From: Bacillota bacterium
GTDB lineage: Bacteria > Bacillota > GCA-003054495 > Carboxydocellales > JAJZTU01
Direction of reading: 5' to 3'
Assembly (NCBI GenBank): GCA_021848765.1
Contig: JAJZTU010000009.1
Location: forward strand, 1-26,192
DNA length: 26,192 nucleotides
A program made the translations under genes and the position numbers. Shown here piece by piece: positions 6,704 to 14,599 of the stretch. Numbering within the stretch: the first letter of the stretch is position 1; every line of letters begins with the position of its first letter. The notes beneath the pieces are model-generated. The model saw only the letters and a program-made list of their open reading frames with translations. It was not told the origin of the DNA and searched no databases.

Positions 6704-8485
6704 GTGAATCTGGTAGAAATGGTGAAACGGACCGAATTTGACTGGGATGTTTTACTGAACTGTACATCCAGTGCCATTGTAGTAGTGGACTGGGAACAGA
6801 AAGTAGTAGCTACCAACAATATCGCTGACAATTTATTCCAAACAGAGGGGGGACTGCTGGGTAAAAAATTTGGCCAGATAGTCAATATTCTGCAGTTAGA
6901 GCGAATTCTCTCCAGCGGTAGGAGTTGGTCCGACCAGCCTGTAGTTATTGGGACTAATCGCTATTTACTGGACTATGTACCCATTATTGAGAATAAAGAG
7001 ATTGTAGGAGGCGTATTTTCCTTTGGGGAAGATGCCTTAACCAAAAAGGAAACTTCCTATGAAGAAGTGCTGGAGGTCTTAAAATCAGTCAATGCCATAG
7101 TGGATTTAGCCTATGACGGTATCGTAGTCCTCGATGCCAATGGAATTATTACCATGGTGAACCAATCCTTTGCCGATTTTTTTGAGGTGGATGCCCAGGA
7201 GATGATTGGTAAACATGTGACCCAGGCCTATACCAATTCCAAACTGTCCAGGCTACCCATTGTAATGCAGACCGGAAAGGCAGAAATAGGAGAAATCCAC
7301 CGCTTGAACGGACGTGATGTAGTGGTTAGCCGCTATCCCATAATTAAAGACGGCAAGGCTATTGGCGCCGTCGGAAAGGTCTTATTTAGAGATATCCGGG
7401 AAATCACCGACCTGGCCAGTAAAATCCATGCTGAACAAAAGGAAACAAACTCTAAGCAATCAGATAAAACCTCCAATTCAAAATATGATTTGAACAGCAT
7501 TGTCGGGATGAGTCCGCAAATAGCGAGTCTAAAGGAAACTGTTACCCGGGTCGCACCCCGGGGCTCCAATGTGCTAATCAGGGGTGAGAGCGGTACCGGA
7601 AAAGAACTTTTTGCCCATGCGATTCACTCTGCCAGCAACCGCAGGTATGGCCCTTTTATTAAAGTAAATTGTGCTGCCATTCCGGAAAACCTGTTGGAAT
7701 CCGAACTCTTCGGCTATGAGGAAGGCGCTTTTACAGGTGCAAGGAAGGGTGGACAGGTCGGCAAATTTGAACTTGCGCATAAAGGAACAATTTTTTTAGA
7801 CGAAATAGGCGATATGTCCCTGCCCATGCAGGCAAAGCTGCTCAGGGTTTTACAGGAGCGGGAAATTGAGCCTCTTGGCAGCAATAAGGCCAAAAAGGTG
7901 GATGTAAGGATTGTTGCCGCTACTAATGTCAACCTGGAAGAATTGGTTAAAGAAAATAAATTCAGGGAGGACCTCTATTACAGATTGAATGTTGTTAGCC
8001 TGCACATTCCGCCGTTAAGAGAGAGACAAGCTGATCTCGATGTCCTGGTGGAATATTTGGTAGATAAATATAACCGGGAATTTGGGCTCCATCTAAAAGG
8101 TGTATCACCTGAGGCAAGGGAACTCTTTCATAGCTACGAATGGCCTGGCAATATCCGGGAGTTGAAGAACGTTGTGGAGAGGGCCTTCAATATTGTAACC
8201 GGAAAATACATCCTGGTCAGTCATTTGCCTCAATACCTGGTAAAGGCAATGGAATTGGGAGAGAACGCAGTAGCAGTCAGTGATAACAATAAGACAGTAA
8301 GCATGGGGGTAAAAGAGTCCATTGGCAAGCAATCACTGACAGAAATCATGGACCGCTTGGAACAAGAAGTTATTCAGCAAGCCCTGACAATTTCTAAAGG
8401 AAATAAGGCCTTAGCGGCTAACCTTTTGGGGATATCCAGACCAGGCCTATATAAAAAGTTGCAGAAGTTGCATATGGATTTATAG
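6704..8485 (+). CDS. Sigma-54-dependent transcriptional activator (PAS-PAS-AAA+-Fis)
   Basis: An enhancer-binding protein that uses ATP to open promoters held by RNA polymerase with sigma-54. There are two N-terminal sensory PAS domains (about residues 15-110 and 120-235; the second has LAYDGIVVLDANGIITMVN), then a polar linker. The AAA+ domain follows, with Walker A GESGTGKE near 293, the sigma-54 contact loop GAFTGA near 339, Walker B GTIFLDEIGD and the R-finger region ending in EWPGNIRELKNVVERA. A C-terminal Fis-type helix-turn-helix (about 560-593, ALAANLLGISRPGLYKKL) completes it. No receiver domain is present, so it is likely a ligand or redox sensor rather than a two-component regulator. 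GTG 6704 is chosen because GGGGAGG ends nine bases before it; an in-frame GTG at 6686 is possible. It lies directly upstream of a sigma-54 promoter and the acyl-CoA operon, so it is their likely activator. The PAS ligand is unknown. Confidence 0.93.
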   Translation: MNLVEMVKRTEFDWDVLLNCTSSAIVVVDWEQKVVATNNIADNLFQTEGGLLGKKFGQIVNILQLERILSSGRSWSDQPVVIGTNRYLLDYVPIIENKEIVGGVFSFGEDALTKKETSYEEVLEVLKSVNAIVDLAYDGIVVLDANGIITMVNQSFADFFEVDAQEMIGKHVTQAYTNSKLSRLPIVMQTGKAEIGEIHRLNGRDVVVSRYPIIKDGKAIGAVGKVLFRDIREITDLASKIHAEQKETNSKQSDKTSNSKYDLNSIVGMSPQIASLKETVTRVAPRGSNVLIRGESGTGKELFAHAIHSASNRRYGPFIKVNCAAIPENLLESELFGYEEGAFTGARKGGQVGKFELAHKGTIFLDEIGDMSLPMQAKLLRVLQEREIEPLGSNKAKKVDVRIVAATNVNLEELVKENKFREDLYYRLNVVSLHIPPLRERQADLDVLVEYLVDKYNREFGLHLKGVSPEARELFHSYEWPGNIRELKNVVERAFNIVTGKYILVSHLPQYLVKAMELGENAVAVSDNNKTVSMGVKESIGKQSLTEIMDRLEQEVIQQALTISKGNKALAANLLGISRPGLYKKLQKLHMDL

Positions 8486-8507
8486 GTGTGTAAATTTAAG
8501 AACACAC

Positions 8508-8525
8508 TGTAAACAAACGTTAACA
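8508..8525. promoter_or_regulatory. Candidate enhancer site 1 for the sigma-54 activator
   Basis: TGTAAACAAACGTTAACA is an imperfect palindrome (TGTxAAC...GTTxACA) just after the activator stop codon. Its first 13 bases recur with one change at 8590-8602. It lies about 200 bp upstream of the sigma-54 promoter, a normal distance for an enhancer. Confidence 0.55.
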
Positions 8526-8570
8526 TATACTCCCATGCCTTGTCATACAAGGGATGGGAGTATATTCTTT
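8525..8570 (+). terminator. Hairpin terminator after the sigma-54 activator gene
   Basis: An 18-bp stem with one mismatch pairs 8525-8542 with 8548-8565 (ATACTCCCAT with ATGGGAGTAT, then CCTTG with CAAGG) around loop TCATA. It is followed by TCTTTG. The T-run is short, so some read-through is possible. It sits between the two candidate enhancer sites. Confidence 0.7.
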
Positions 8571-8587
8571 GTGTCGTGATAACTTAC

Positions 8588-8608
8588 AGTGTAAACTAAC
8601 GTGACACT
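8588..8608. promoter_or_regulatory. Candidate enhancer site 2 for the sigma-54 activator
   Basis: AGTGT...ACACT flanks AAACTAACGTG. The core TGTAAACTAACGT (8590-8602) matches site 1 at 12 of 13 bases, 82 bp downstream, close to eight helical turns. It is about 110-130 bp upstream of the -24 element. Confidence 0.55.
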
Positions 8609-8649
8609 ATAACCCCTCGACCATTAAAGATGAGGTTTCTGGGAGATGA

Positions 8650-8715
8650 CCATCCGGGGGAAAATTCCGACAACTCGGCTGGCGAAAGCTACCATTAGGT
8701 AGGGGCAAAATGGTA
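8650..8715. other. Dyad-rich segment upstream of the sigma-54 promoter
   Basis: It contains the box CCATCCGGGGGA (8650-8661), repeated exactly at 8767-8778. Also present are GGAAAATTCC, CCGA-CAAC-TCGG (8667-8678), GGC-GAAA-GCT, and the competing inverted repeats CTACC/GGTAG (8689-8702) and TACCATT/AATGGTA (8690-8715). The last arm abuts the promoter. It may bind proteins or be part of a read-through RNA; I recognise no known riboswitch. Confidence 0.35.
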
Positions 8716-8717
8716 AG

Positions 8718-8733
8718 TGGTACGAAAATTGCA
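8718..8733 (+). promoter_or_regulatory. Sigma-54 (-24/-12) promoter of the acyl-CoA oxidation operon
   Basis: TGGTACG-AAAA-TTGCA matches the sigma-54 consensus TGGCACG-N4-TTGCA with a single change. The invariant GG is at 8719-8720 and the GC at 8731-8732, ten bases apart as required. Transcription would start near 8744. A sigma-54 activator gene lies immediately upstream and a 16-gene operon follows. Confidence 0.85.
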
Positions 8734-8743
8734 TTTAGATGTT

Positions 8744-8890
8744 GATGCACCAGCAATCACAAAAATCCATCCGGGGGAGGGGAGACGATTTTAGAGGCTA
8801 GTGTTTTCGGGTGAAGCCGGTTCGTAACATAGAGAAGAACGTCCGGCTGTGACAGCACAAAACAGAGAGATAGAAATTAGTAGAGAAGAC
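8744..8890 (+). other. Structured 5' leader of the operon
   Basis: This is the untranslated region between the predicted start of transcription and the etfB ribosome binding site. It carries the second CCATCCGGGGGA box (8767-8778). AGCCGG (8815-8820) can pair with CCGGCT (8843-8848), helped by GTTC/GAAC. AGCC (8815-8818) can pair instead with GGCT (8796-8799), so the two hairpins exclude each other. No known riboswitch class is recognised, and no T-run is present, so it does not look like a terminator switch. Confidence 0.35.
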
Positions 8891-8906
8891 AAAGGAGGAA
8901 AAGGAC

Positions 8907-9692
8907 TTGAAAATTCTTGTGCTCATGAAACAAACCTTCGATACTGAAACCAAAATCAGTCTGGATGCCAATGGAAAGATCGATGAGGCAGGTGTTAACT
9001 TCGTTGTTAACCCTTATTGTGAGTTCGCTGTGGAGGAGGCCCTGCGTATTAAAGAAAGACTGGGAGCAGGGGAAGTTACTGTGCTTTCCGTAGGTCCGGA
9101 AAGAGCAGAAACTTCTATTCGCCAGTGTTTGGCTATGGGTGCTGACAAAGGTGTTCTGGTAAACACCGGTGGCCTGGAAGGTGGGGATGAATTCACTACC
9201 GCCCAGATCGTAGCCAAAGCAATTGAAAAAGTGGAATATGATATCATTTTGGCCGGATTCCAGGCTGTTGACGATGGTTCTGCCCAGGTAGCGCCAAGAG
9301 TTGCTGAACTGTTAGGAATTCCTCAGGTAACAGTGATTACCAAATTGGAGTTGGAAGACGGTAAAGCCATTGCTACCAGAGAAATTGATGACGGCGTAGA
9401 AATTATTGAGGTTGCCCTCCCGGCCATTTTTACCGCTCAGCAGGGCCTGGCAGAGCCCCGTTATCCCTCTATGAAAGGAATTATGCAGGCCAAGAAAAAG
9501 CCTATGGAGCGTTATTCCCTGGCTGATCTGGGATTAGATGCCGGTCTGGTCGGTACTGATGGCGCTAAGGTAAAAATCGTTGAGCTTTCTTTGCCCACCC
9601 CCCGGAAAGGTGGAAAAATTGTTGAAGGTGAGCCTGCGGAAGCTGCTCAGAAGGTTGTCCAACTGCTCAGAAGTGAGGCGAAAGTCATCTAG
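8907..9692 (+). CDS. etfB: Electron transfer flavoprotein, beta subunit
   Basis: The small subunit of the heterodimeric flavoprotein that takes electrons from acyl-CoA dehydrogenases in the cytoplasm. At 261 residues it shows the family pattern: MKILVLMKQTFDTETKISLD, then GVNFVVNPYCEFAVEEALRI, then EVTVLSVGPERAETSIRQCLAMGADKGVLV. The ETF-beta signature region follows (VAPRVAELLGIPQVTVITKLELE...EVALPAIFTAQQGLAEPRYPSMKGIMQAKKKP). The start is TTG at 8907, with AAAGGAGG ending eight bases before it. It is the first gene after the sigma-54 promoter and leader. Whether this Etf bifurcates electrons or only carries them cannot be settled by eye. The following Fe-S membrane protein suggests delivery to the membrane. 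Confidence 0.95.
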   Translation: MKILVLMKQTFDTETKISLDANGKIDEAGVNFVVNPYCEFAVEEALRIKERLGAGEVTVLSVGPERAETSIRQCLAMGADKGVLVNTGGLEGGDEFTTAQIVAKAIEKVEYDIILAGFQAVDDGSAQVAPRVAELLGIPQVTVITKLELEDGKAIATREIDDGVEIIEVALPAIFTAQQGLAEPRYPSMKGIMQAKKKPMERYSLADLGLDAGLVGTDGAKVKIVELSLPTPRKGGKIVEGEPAEAAQKVVQLLRSEAKVI

Positions 9693-9767
9693 CCCCGTTC
9701 CGGTTATTGCAGACCCCGGAAGGAATTTTATCAGTTCCCAAAGAGAACAAAAGGAGGATTAATATAC

Positions 9768-10742
9768 ATGGCAGGAGTTTGGGTATTTGCAGACCACAGA
9801 GGAGGATCTTTTCGTAAGGTAATCTTCGAAATGTTAGGTGAAGGACGGAAGATTGCCAACCAGCTGGGTGAAGACCTGACGGCCGTTCTGCTGGGCAAGG
9901 ATGTAGCAGCTCTGACCGGTACCTTGGCCGAATATGGAGCTGACAAAGTGATAGTTGCTGAGGATAGCAGCCTCGCTGCTTACACCACTGATGCATTTGC
10001 CAAGGTCACTTCCGATTTAATCAAAGAATATCAGCCCAGTATTGTGCTCTTCGCGCATAATGCCATCGGCAAAGACTTGGCCCCTGTAGTAGCACAAAAA
10101 ATCGGCGCCGGTCAGGTATCAGATGTCATTCAGGTAATCTACGGTGACCAACTGGCCTTCAGACGCCCGATTTATGCCGGTAAGGCTTTCACTAACGTAG
10201 TGTTTAATGCAAAGCCGATGATCGCTACCATCCGGGCCAAGATGTTCGAACCAGTTGAGCCCCAGGCCGGGCGCAGTGCAGAGGTAGTAAGTGCTTCTGT
10301 AAGTGTGTCCGACATCCGCCAGGTTATCAGGGATGTTGTGCGCAAAGCTTCCGGCAGGGTTGAACTGACTGAAGCAGATATTGTCGTCTCCGGCGGACGC
10401 GGCATGAAGTCTGGTGAAAACTTTAAAATCCTGGAAGAACTTGCCGACCTCCTCGGAGCAGCCGTGGGCGCTTCCAGGGCAGCGGTTGATGAGGGCTGGC
10501 GGGAGTCTCAGTATCAGGTGGGACAGACCGGAAAAGTAGTATCCCCCAGCTTGTACATTGCTTGCGGAATTTCCGGAGCGATTCAACACCTTGCCGGTAT
10601 GGGTTCTTCTAAAGTAATTGTTGCGGTAAACAAGGACCCTGAAGCCGAAATCTTTAAAGTGGCTGACTACGGCATTGTAGGTGACCTCTTTGAAGTTGTG
10701 CCTATCTTGACTCAAGAATTTAAAAAGATCTTAGCTGAGTAA
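9768..10742 (+). CDS. etfA: Electron transfer flavoprotein, alpha subunit
   Basis: The FAD-binding partner of EtfB, 324 residues. The N-terminal domain begins MAGVWVFADHRGGSFRKVIFEMLGEGRKIA. The C-terminal FAD domain has VVSGGRGMKSGENFKILEELADLLGAAVGASRAAVDEGW, then QVGQTGKVVSPSLYIACGISGAIQH, then VAVNKDPEAEIFKVADYGIVGD, the classic ETF-alpha signature. No N-terminal ferredoxin extension is present. AAAGGAGG precedes the ATG. It follows etfB by 75 bp; a TTCCGG/CCGGAA inverted repeat lies in that gap. It is expected to act with EtfB in moving electrons from the two acyl-CoA dehydrogenases encoded later in the operon. Confidence 0.96.
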   Translation: MAGVWVFADHRGGSFRKVIFEMLGEGRKIANQLGEDLTAVLLGKDVAALTGTLAEYGADKVIVAEDSSLAAYTTDAFAKVTSDLIKEYQPSIVLFAHNAIGKDLAPVVAQKIGAGQVSDVIQVIYGDQLAFRRPIYAGKAFTNVVFNAKPMIATIRAKMFEPVEPQAGRSAEVVSASVSVSDIRQVIRDVVRKASGRVELTEADIVVSGGRGMKSGENFKILEELADLLGAAVGASRAAVDEGWRESQYQVGQTGKVVSPSLYIACGISGAIQHLAGMGSSKVIVAVNKDPEAEIFKVADYGIVGDLFEVVPILTQEFKKILAE

Positions 10743-10825
10743 TCAACGGCAACTTGGTAGGCGCTTCTCCTGTTCCGTCAACTTGTCACCAGGTTTGCTA
10801 ACTCATAAGGAAAGGGGTGGTCCCC

Positions 10826-12880
10826 ATGGTACCTTCAAGACCGCTTGGGTGGTACGGTGACACCTATGTCATTATGTGGTTTTTAATGTTGGTTGTTTTT
10901 GCGGTCTTCGGTAAAGGAGTTTATGACCGTTACCGCCTTTGGCGGTTAGGGGTGGATGAGCAACGTTTTGCTGGCTTTGGGCAAGGAATCAAGAATGTCC
11001 TGATTCACGGTATTGGCCACAAGAGGATTTTGCGGGAAGGGTATCCTGGCCTGATGCATCTGTTTATCTTGAGCGGTTTCCTGGTTTTCGCCCTGGGAAC
11101 CCTGGCAGTTGCCGTTCAGGAAGACCTGCACCTGGAAATCTATCAAGGCAGCTTTTACCTGATCCTGACCTTCCTGTTGGATATCTTTGGGTTAGCAGCT
11201 ATTGTGGGTATTCTAATGGCTTTTGTCAGGAGGTATGTCCTGAAACCTGACCGTTTGGATACAACTCCTGATGATGGAGTATCTCTAGTGCTCATTCTGG
11301 GAATCCTGGTTACCGGTTTTATCTTGGAGGCCCAGAGGATAGCTATTACCGCCGATCCTTGGGCAGCTTGGTCCCCGGTAGGAAATGCCCTGGCAGGATT
11401 GTTTGCCGGGGCAGATAACGGTAGCCTGAAAGGAATTCACCAGTTGTTCTGGTGGACCCACTTGCTTTTAACCTTTGGCTTTATTGCTTATCTTCCCCAC
11501 TCTAAGATGTTCCATATCCTGGCAATGGCCTTAAACCAGTTCTTCCTTAAAGAGAAGCCTGCTCAGGCCCTTGCACCGATAGATTTCAGTAATGAAGAGC
11601 TGGAGCAGTTCGGGGTCAGTAAGGTTGAAGAGTTCACTTGGAAACAGCTGCTGGATACTGATGCCTGTGTTCGCTGCGGACGCTGCCAGGATAACTGTCC
11701 GGCCTATTTAAGCCAAAAGCCCCTGTCACCTAAAGCCCTGATTCAGGACCTGAAAGCCCACCTGGGTGAGAAAGGGCCTATCCTCCTGGCCCAGCAGGCT
11801 GCTGCCAGGCAAAGGGGTACTGCCTCGCAAGTTGCCGCTGCAGGTGAAGGGGCGGGCGCAGTGTTGGAAAAGGCCCTCACCGGCGAGGTAATTCAGGAAG
11901 ATACCCTGTGGTCTTGTACCACTTGCCGTTCCTGTGAGGAACAGTGCCCTGCATTCATCGGCCATGTTCCTACTGTTGTGGATATGCGGCGGAACCTGGT
12001 GATGATGGAAAGTAATTTCCCTCAGGAAGCCCAGTTAGCTTTCCGTGGTATGGAGAATAACGGCAACCCCTGGAATGTAGGCTGGAAATCCAGAGCCGAC
12101 TGGATTGAAGGACTGGATGTTAAGACCATGGCTGAAGCAGAAGAAGGAGAGGTAGTGGACTTTATCTACTGGCCTGGTTGTGCAGGCGCCTTTGACAATC
12201 GTTACCGCAAGGTTGCTACTTCCGTAGTTAAACTTCTACAAAAGGCCGGGTCCAAATTTGCCATCTTGGGAACAGAGGAAAAATGCTGTGGGGATACCGC
12301 CCGGCGTCTTGGGAATGAATACCTGTTCGCTAATTTGGTCCAAGAGAATGTTGAGGTAATGAATGGTTACAATGTCCAGACCATTGTCACCAGTTGCCCC
12401 CACTGCCTGAACACCTTGAAGAATGAGTATCCCCAGTTTGGCGGTAATTATGAAGTAATTCATCATAGTGAGTTTATCAGCCGGCTCATGGCTGAGGGCA
12501 AGCTTAAGGTGGCCAAGGAGCTGGGCGCTAAGATAACCTATCACGATTCCTGTTATCTTGGCCGGTATAATGATATTTATGAACAACCCAGGAAAATACT
12601 GCAGAACATTCCCGGTGTTCAGCTGGTAGAAATGGAACGGCACAACTACCGTGGCTTCTGCTGTGGCGCCGGTGGGGGCAGAATGTTCCTGGAGGAGCAC
12701 CTTGGGGAGCGCATTAATCTGATGCGCACCGAGCAGGCCTTGGCCCTTGAGCCTGATGTGATCGCTACCGCCTGTCCCTTCTGTCTCACTATGCTTGAGG
12801 ATGGGACCAAGGCCAAGGATGTCATTGATCATGTCAAAACCAGGGACTTGGCAGAAATTCTGGTAGATGTTGTCCAGTAA
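10826..12880 (+). CDS. HdrD-like membrane Fe-S oxidoreductase, probable ETF:menaquinone oxidoreductase
   Basis: A 684-residue fusion of a membrane cytochrome-like domain and a heterodisulfide-reductase-type domain. The first 230 or so residues hold about five membrane helices resembling the nitrate reductase gamma (NarI) subunit, with conserved-looking His residues for heme b. Two [4Fe-4S] motifs follow: CVRCGRCQDNCP from residue 281 and CTTCRSCEEQCP from about 363. Two CCG-type modules come next (YWPGCAG...CCGDTARR...SCPHC, and YHDSCYLGRYNDIYEQPR...FCCGAGGGRMF...ACPFC), which in HdrB/HdrD bind unusual Fe-S clusters. Proteins of this build are linked to EtfAB in syntrophic fatty-acid oxidisers and are thought to pass ETF electrons to menaquinone. 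ATG 10826 is chosen because GGAAAGGGG ends eight bases before it; GTG 10817 is an alternative. It follows etfA, fixing its role as the membrane acceptor. Confidence 0.88.
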   Translation: MVPSRPLGWYGDTYVIMWFLMLVVFAVFGKGVYDRYRLWRLGVDEQRFAGFGQGIKNVLIHGIGHKRILREGYPGLMHLFILSGFLVFALGTLAVAVQEDLHLEIYQGSFYLILTFLLDIFGLAAIVGILMAFVRRYVLKPDRLDTTPDDGVSLVLILGILVTGFILEAQRIAITADPWAAWSPVGNALAGLFAGADNGSLKGIHQLFWWTHLLLTFGFIAYLPHSKMFHILAMALNQFFLKEKPAQALAPIDFSNEELEQFGVSKVEEFTWKQLLDTDACVRCGRCQDNCPAYLSQKPLSPKALIQDLKAHLGEKGPILLAQQAAARQRGTASQVAAAGEGAGAVLEKALTGEVIQEDTLWSCTTCRSCEEQCPAFIGHVPTVVDMRRNLVMMESNFPQEAQLAFRGMENNGNPWNVGWKSRADWIEGLDVKTMAEAEEGEVVDFIYWPGCAGAFDNRYRKVATSVVKLLQKAGSKFAILGTEEKCCGDTARRLGNEYLFANLVQENVEVMNGYNVQTIVTSCPHCLNTLKNEYPQFGGNYEVIHHSEFISRLMAEGKLKVAKELGAKITYHDSCYLGRYNDIYEQPRKILQNIPGVQLVEMERHNYRGFCCGAGGGRMFLEEHLGERINLMRTEQALALEPDVIATACPFCLTMLEDGTKAKDVIDHVKTRDLAEILVDVVQ

Positions 12881-12938
12881 TTGTAGGATGAAGCTAAGAA
12901 CTGACGAAATGAAAATGAAGAGGAAGGTGAAATTAAAA

Positions 12939-14126
12939 ATGCGTGAAGTTGCCATTATCAGTGCTGTCCGGACCCCTGTAGGTTCCTTCGGGGGTACCCT
13001 GGCGGAGATTCCGGCTGCCGAATTGGGCGCCTTGGTCATCCGCGAGGCTATTAAGCGCGCCGGTGTGGAGAGCAGCAATGTTGATGAAGTAATCATGGGT
13101 AATGTGCTGCAGGCCGGATTGGGCCAGAACCCCGCCCGTCAGGCAGCTGTAAAAGCAGGGCTTCCTTTGGAAGTCCCGGCCTGGACTCTGAACAAGGTTT
13201 GCGGCTCCGGTCTGAAGGCTGTTGGTTTGGGCGCTCAAGCCGTGGCTTCCGGGGATGCCGATATGGTAGTTGCCGGTGGAATGGAGAGCATGAGCCTGGC
13301 CCCCTATCTGCTTCCTAAGGCCAGGACCGGTCTCCGGATGGGTAACTCCAGCCTGGTGGATGCCATGATTCAGGATGGCCTGTGGTGTGCTTTCAATGAT
13401 GTCCATATGGGTATTACCGCTGAGAATATCGCCCAGCGCTATGGGATTACCCGTGAAGACCAGGACCGCTTCTCCTTTGGCAGCCAGACTAAGGCAGGAA
13501 AAGCCCTGGAGAGTAACCGGTTTGCTGATGAGATTGTGGCTGTAAGTATACCTCAGAAAAAGGGTGAGCCCAAGCAGTTTACCCTGGATGAGTTCATCCG
13601 TCCGGGCACAACCTTAGAGCAGCTCGCCAAATTGCGTCCTGCTTTTAAGAAAGACGGTACTGTAACTGCAGGCAATGCTTCGGGTATTAACGACGGTGCA
13701 GCAGCCTTTGTATTGACCAGTGCGGACAAGGCCAAAGAGCTGGGTGTGAAGCCCATCGCAGTCATTAGGGCCACAGCATCCGCCGGGGTAGACCCTGCAT
13801 TCATGGGCATGGGGCCCGTCCCGGCCAGCCAAAAGGCTTTAGAACGCGCCGGACTCTCTGTGGCTGACCTCGATCTGATTGAGGCCAACGAAGCTTTTGC
13901 CGCTCAGGCCATTGCCGTCAGCCGGGAACTGGAACTGCCGGTTGACAGGATCAATGTCAACGGTGGGGCCATTGCCATCGGACACCCGATTGGCGCCAGT
14001 GGCGGCAGGATTCTGGTAACCCTGCTGCATGAGCTGATCAAGCGTAAAGGACGTTATGGTCTTGCTACCCTTTGCATCGGTGGAGGTCAGGGGGTAGCCA
14101 TGGTTGTGGAGAACACAACCTTGTAA
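12939..14126 (+). CDS. Thiolase 1 (acetyl-CoA C-acetyltransferase type)
   Basis: A 395-residue degradative or biosynthetic thiolase that splits acetoacetyl-CoA (or a slightly longer 3-ketoacyl-CoA) with CoA to acetyl-CoA, or runs in reverse. The acyl-accepting nucleophile is Cys88 in NKVCGSGLKAVG. The second catalytic pair is His349 in GGAIAIGHPIGASGGR and Cys379 in LCIGGGQGVA, both canonical. The frame is open for 24 codons upstream, but those codons overlap the end of the previous gene and are Lys-rich. The ATG at 12939 has GAGGAAGGTG nine bases before it and opens directly on MREVAIISAVRTPVG. It is the first of two thiolases in the operon, separated by the small winged-helix-like protein and the DUF169 protein. 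Confidence 0.95.
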   Translation: MREVAIISAVRTPVGSFGGTLAEIPAAELGALVIREAIKRAGVESSNVDEVIMGNVLQAGLGQNPARQAAVKAGLPLEVPAWTLNKVCGSGLKAVGLGAQAVASGDADMVVAGGMESMSLAPYLLPKARTGLRMGNSSLVDAMIQDGLWCAFNDVHMGITAENIAQRYGITREDQDRFSFGSQTKAGKALESNRFADEIVAVSIPQKKGEPKQFTLDEFIRPGTTLEQLAKLRPAFKKDGTVTAGNASGINDGAAAFVLTSADKAKELGVKPIAVIRATASAGVDPAFMGMGPVPASQKALERAGLSVADLDLIEANEAFAAQAIAVSRELELPVDRINVNGGAIAIGHPIGASGGRILVTLLHELIKRKGRYGLATLCIGGGQGVAMVVENTTL

Positions 14127-14161
14127 CACCTTTTCTTGCGGGATGTTTGGGAGGTTTGGCT

Positions 14162-14485
14162 ATGGAATTGTATAGGAATCTGTCTCAACTTTCTTGGAGC
14201 ATTCTTTCTACTCGCAAAACCAAATCCGACTACATTCCCAGCAGCACCACGCTGTTGGAAGACATTTCGCCAACCCAAAAAGAATCCGCCAAAAAGGCCA
14301 TAGAATGGTTGGTAGCCAAATCACCCCATACGGTTATGGGCATTTCCGAACATTTTGAGATGTCGGCAGTGTTGGTTGCCGTATTGGTCAGTGAGCTGTT
14401 ACGGGACCAACGCCTGAAAGTGGATGAGGAAAATCCCGATTTACTGTGCATTAACGAAAAAGGCAAGCAGAGCTCGAACAAATAG
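14162..14485 (+). CDS. Small protein with winged-helix-like C-terminal part
   Basis: A 107-residue protein not assigned to a family. The N-terminal third is polar and Ser/Thr-rich (MELYRNLSQLSWSILSTRKT). The rest reads as helix, helix, helix, then a short strand pair: TQKESAKKAIEWLVAKSP, VMGISEHFEMSAVLVAVLVSELLRDQ and LKVDEENPDLLCIN. This order is what a small winged helix-turn-helix domain looks like, so DNA binding or a protein-binding wing is possible but unproven. GGGAGG ends six bases before the ATG, and the gene starts 35 bp after thiolase 1, in the same direction as the operon. It could be a local regulator of the operon or an accessory of the next gene, the DUF169 protein. Confidence 0.6.
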   Translation: MELYRNLSQLSWSILSTRKTKSDYIPSSTTLLEDISPTQKESAKKAIEWLVAKSPHTVMGISEHFEMSAVLVAVLVSELLRDQRLKVDEENPDLLCINEKGKQSSNK

Positions 14486-14599
14486 CCTGCTATGGTGACA
14501 CCAGAGAGATCAGGTCAGAGTGGGGTTAAGGAACTAGCGGCCATTATCCCCTGCTCTGGCCGGATACTCCGGTCTGGATGGGTTGGGAGGTTGAATGAA

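Noticed and set aside
8613..8717. Possible known riboswitch upstream of the operon
   Set aside because: I compared it by eye with cobalamin, c-di-GMP, THF and SAM cores and found no match, and most of it lies upstream of the predicted sigma-54 start. It is kept only as an unexplained structured segment.
12236..13096. A 286-codon minus-strand frame under the Fe-S protein and thiolase 1
   Set aside because: Spans two convincing plus-strand genes and the gap between them; composition is that of a reverse shadow.
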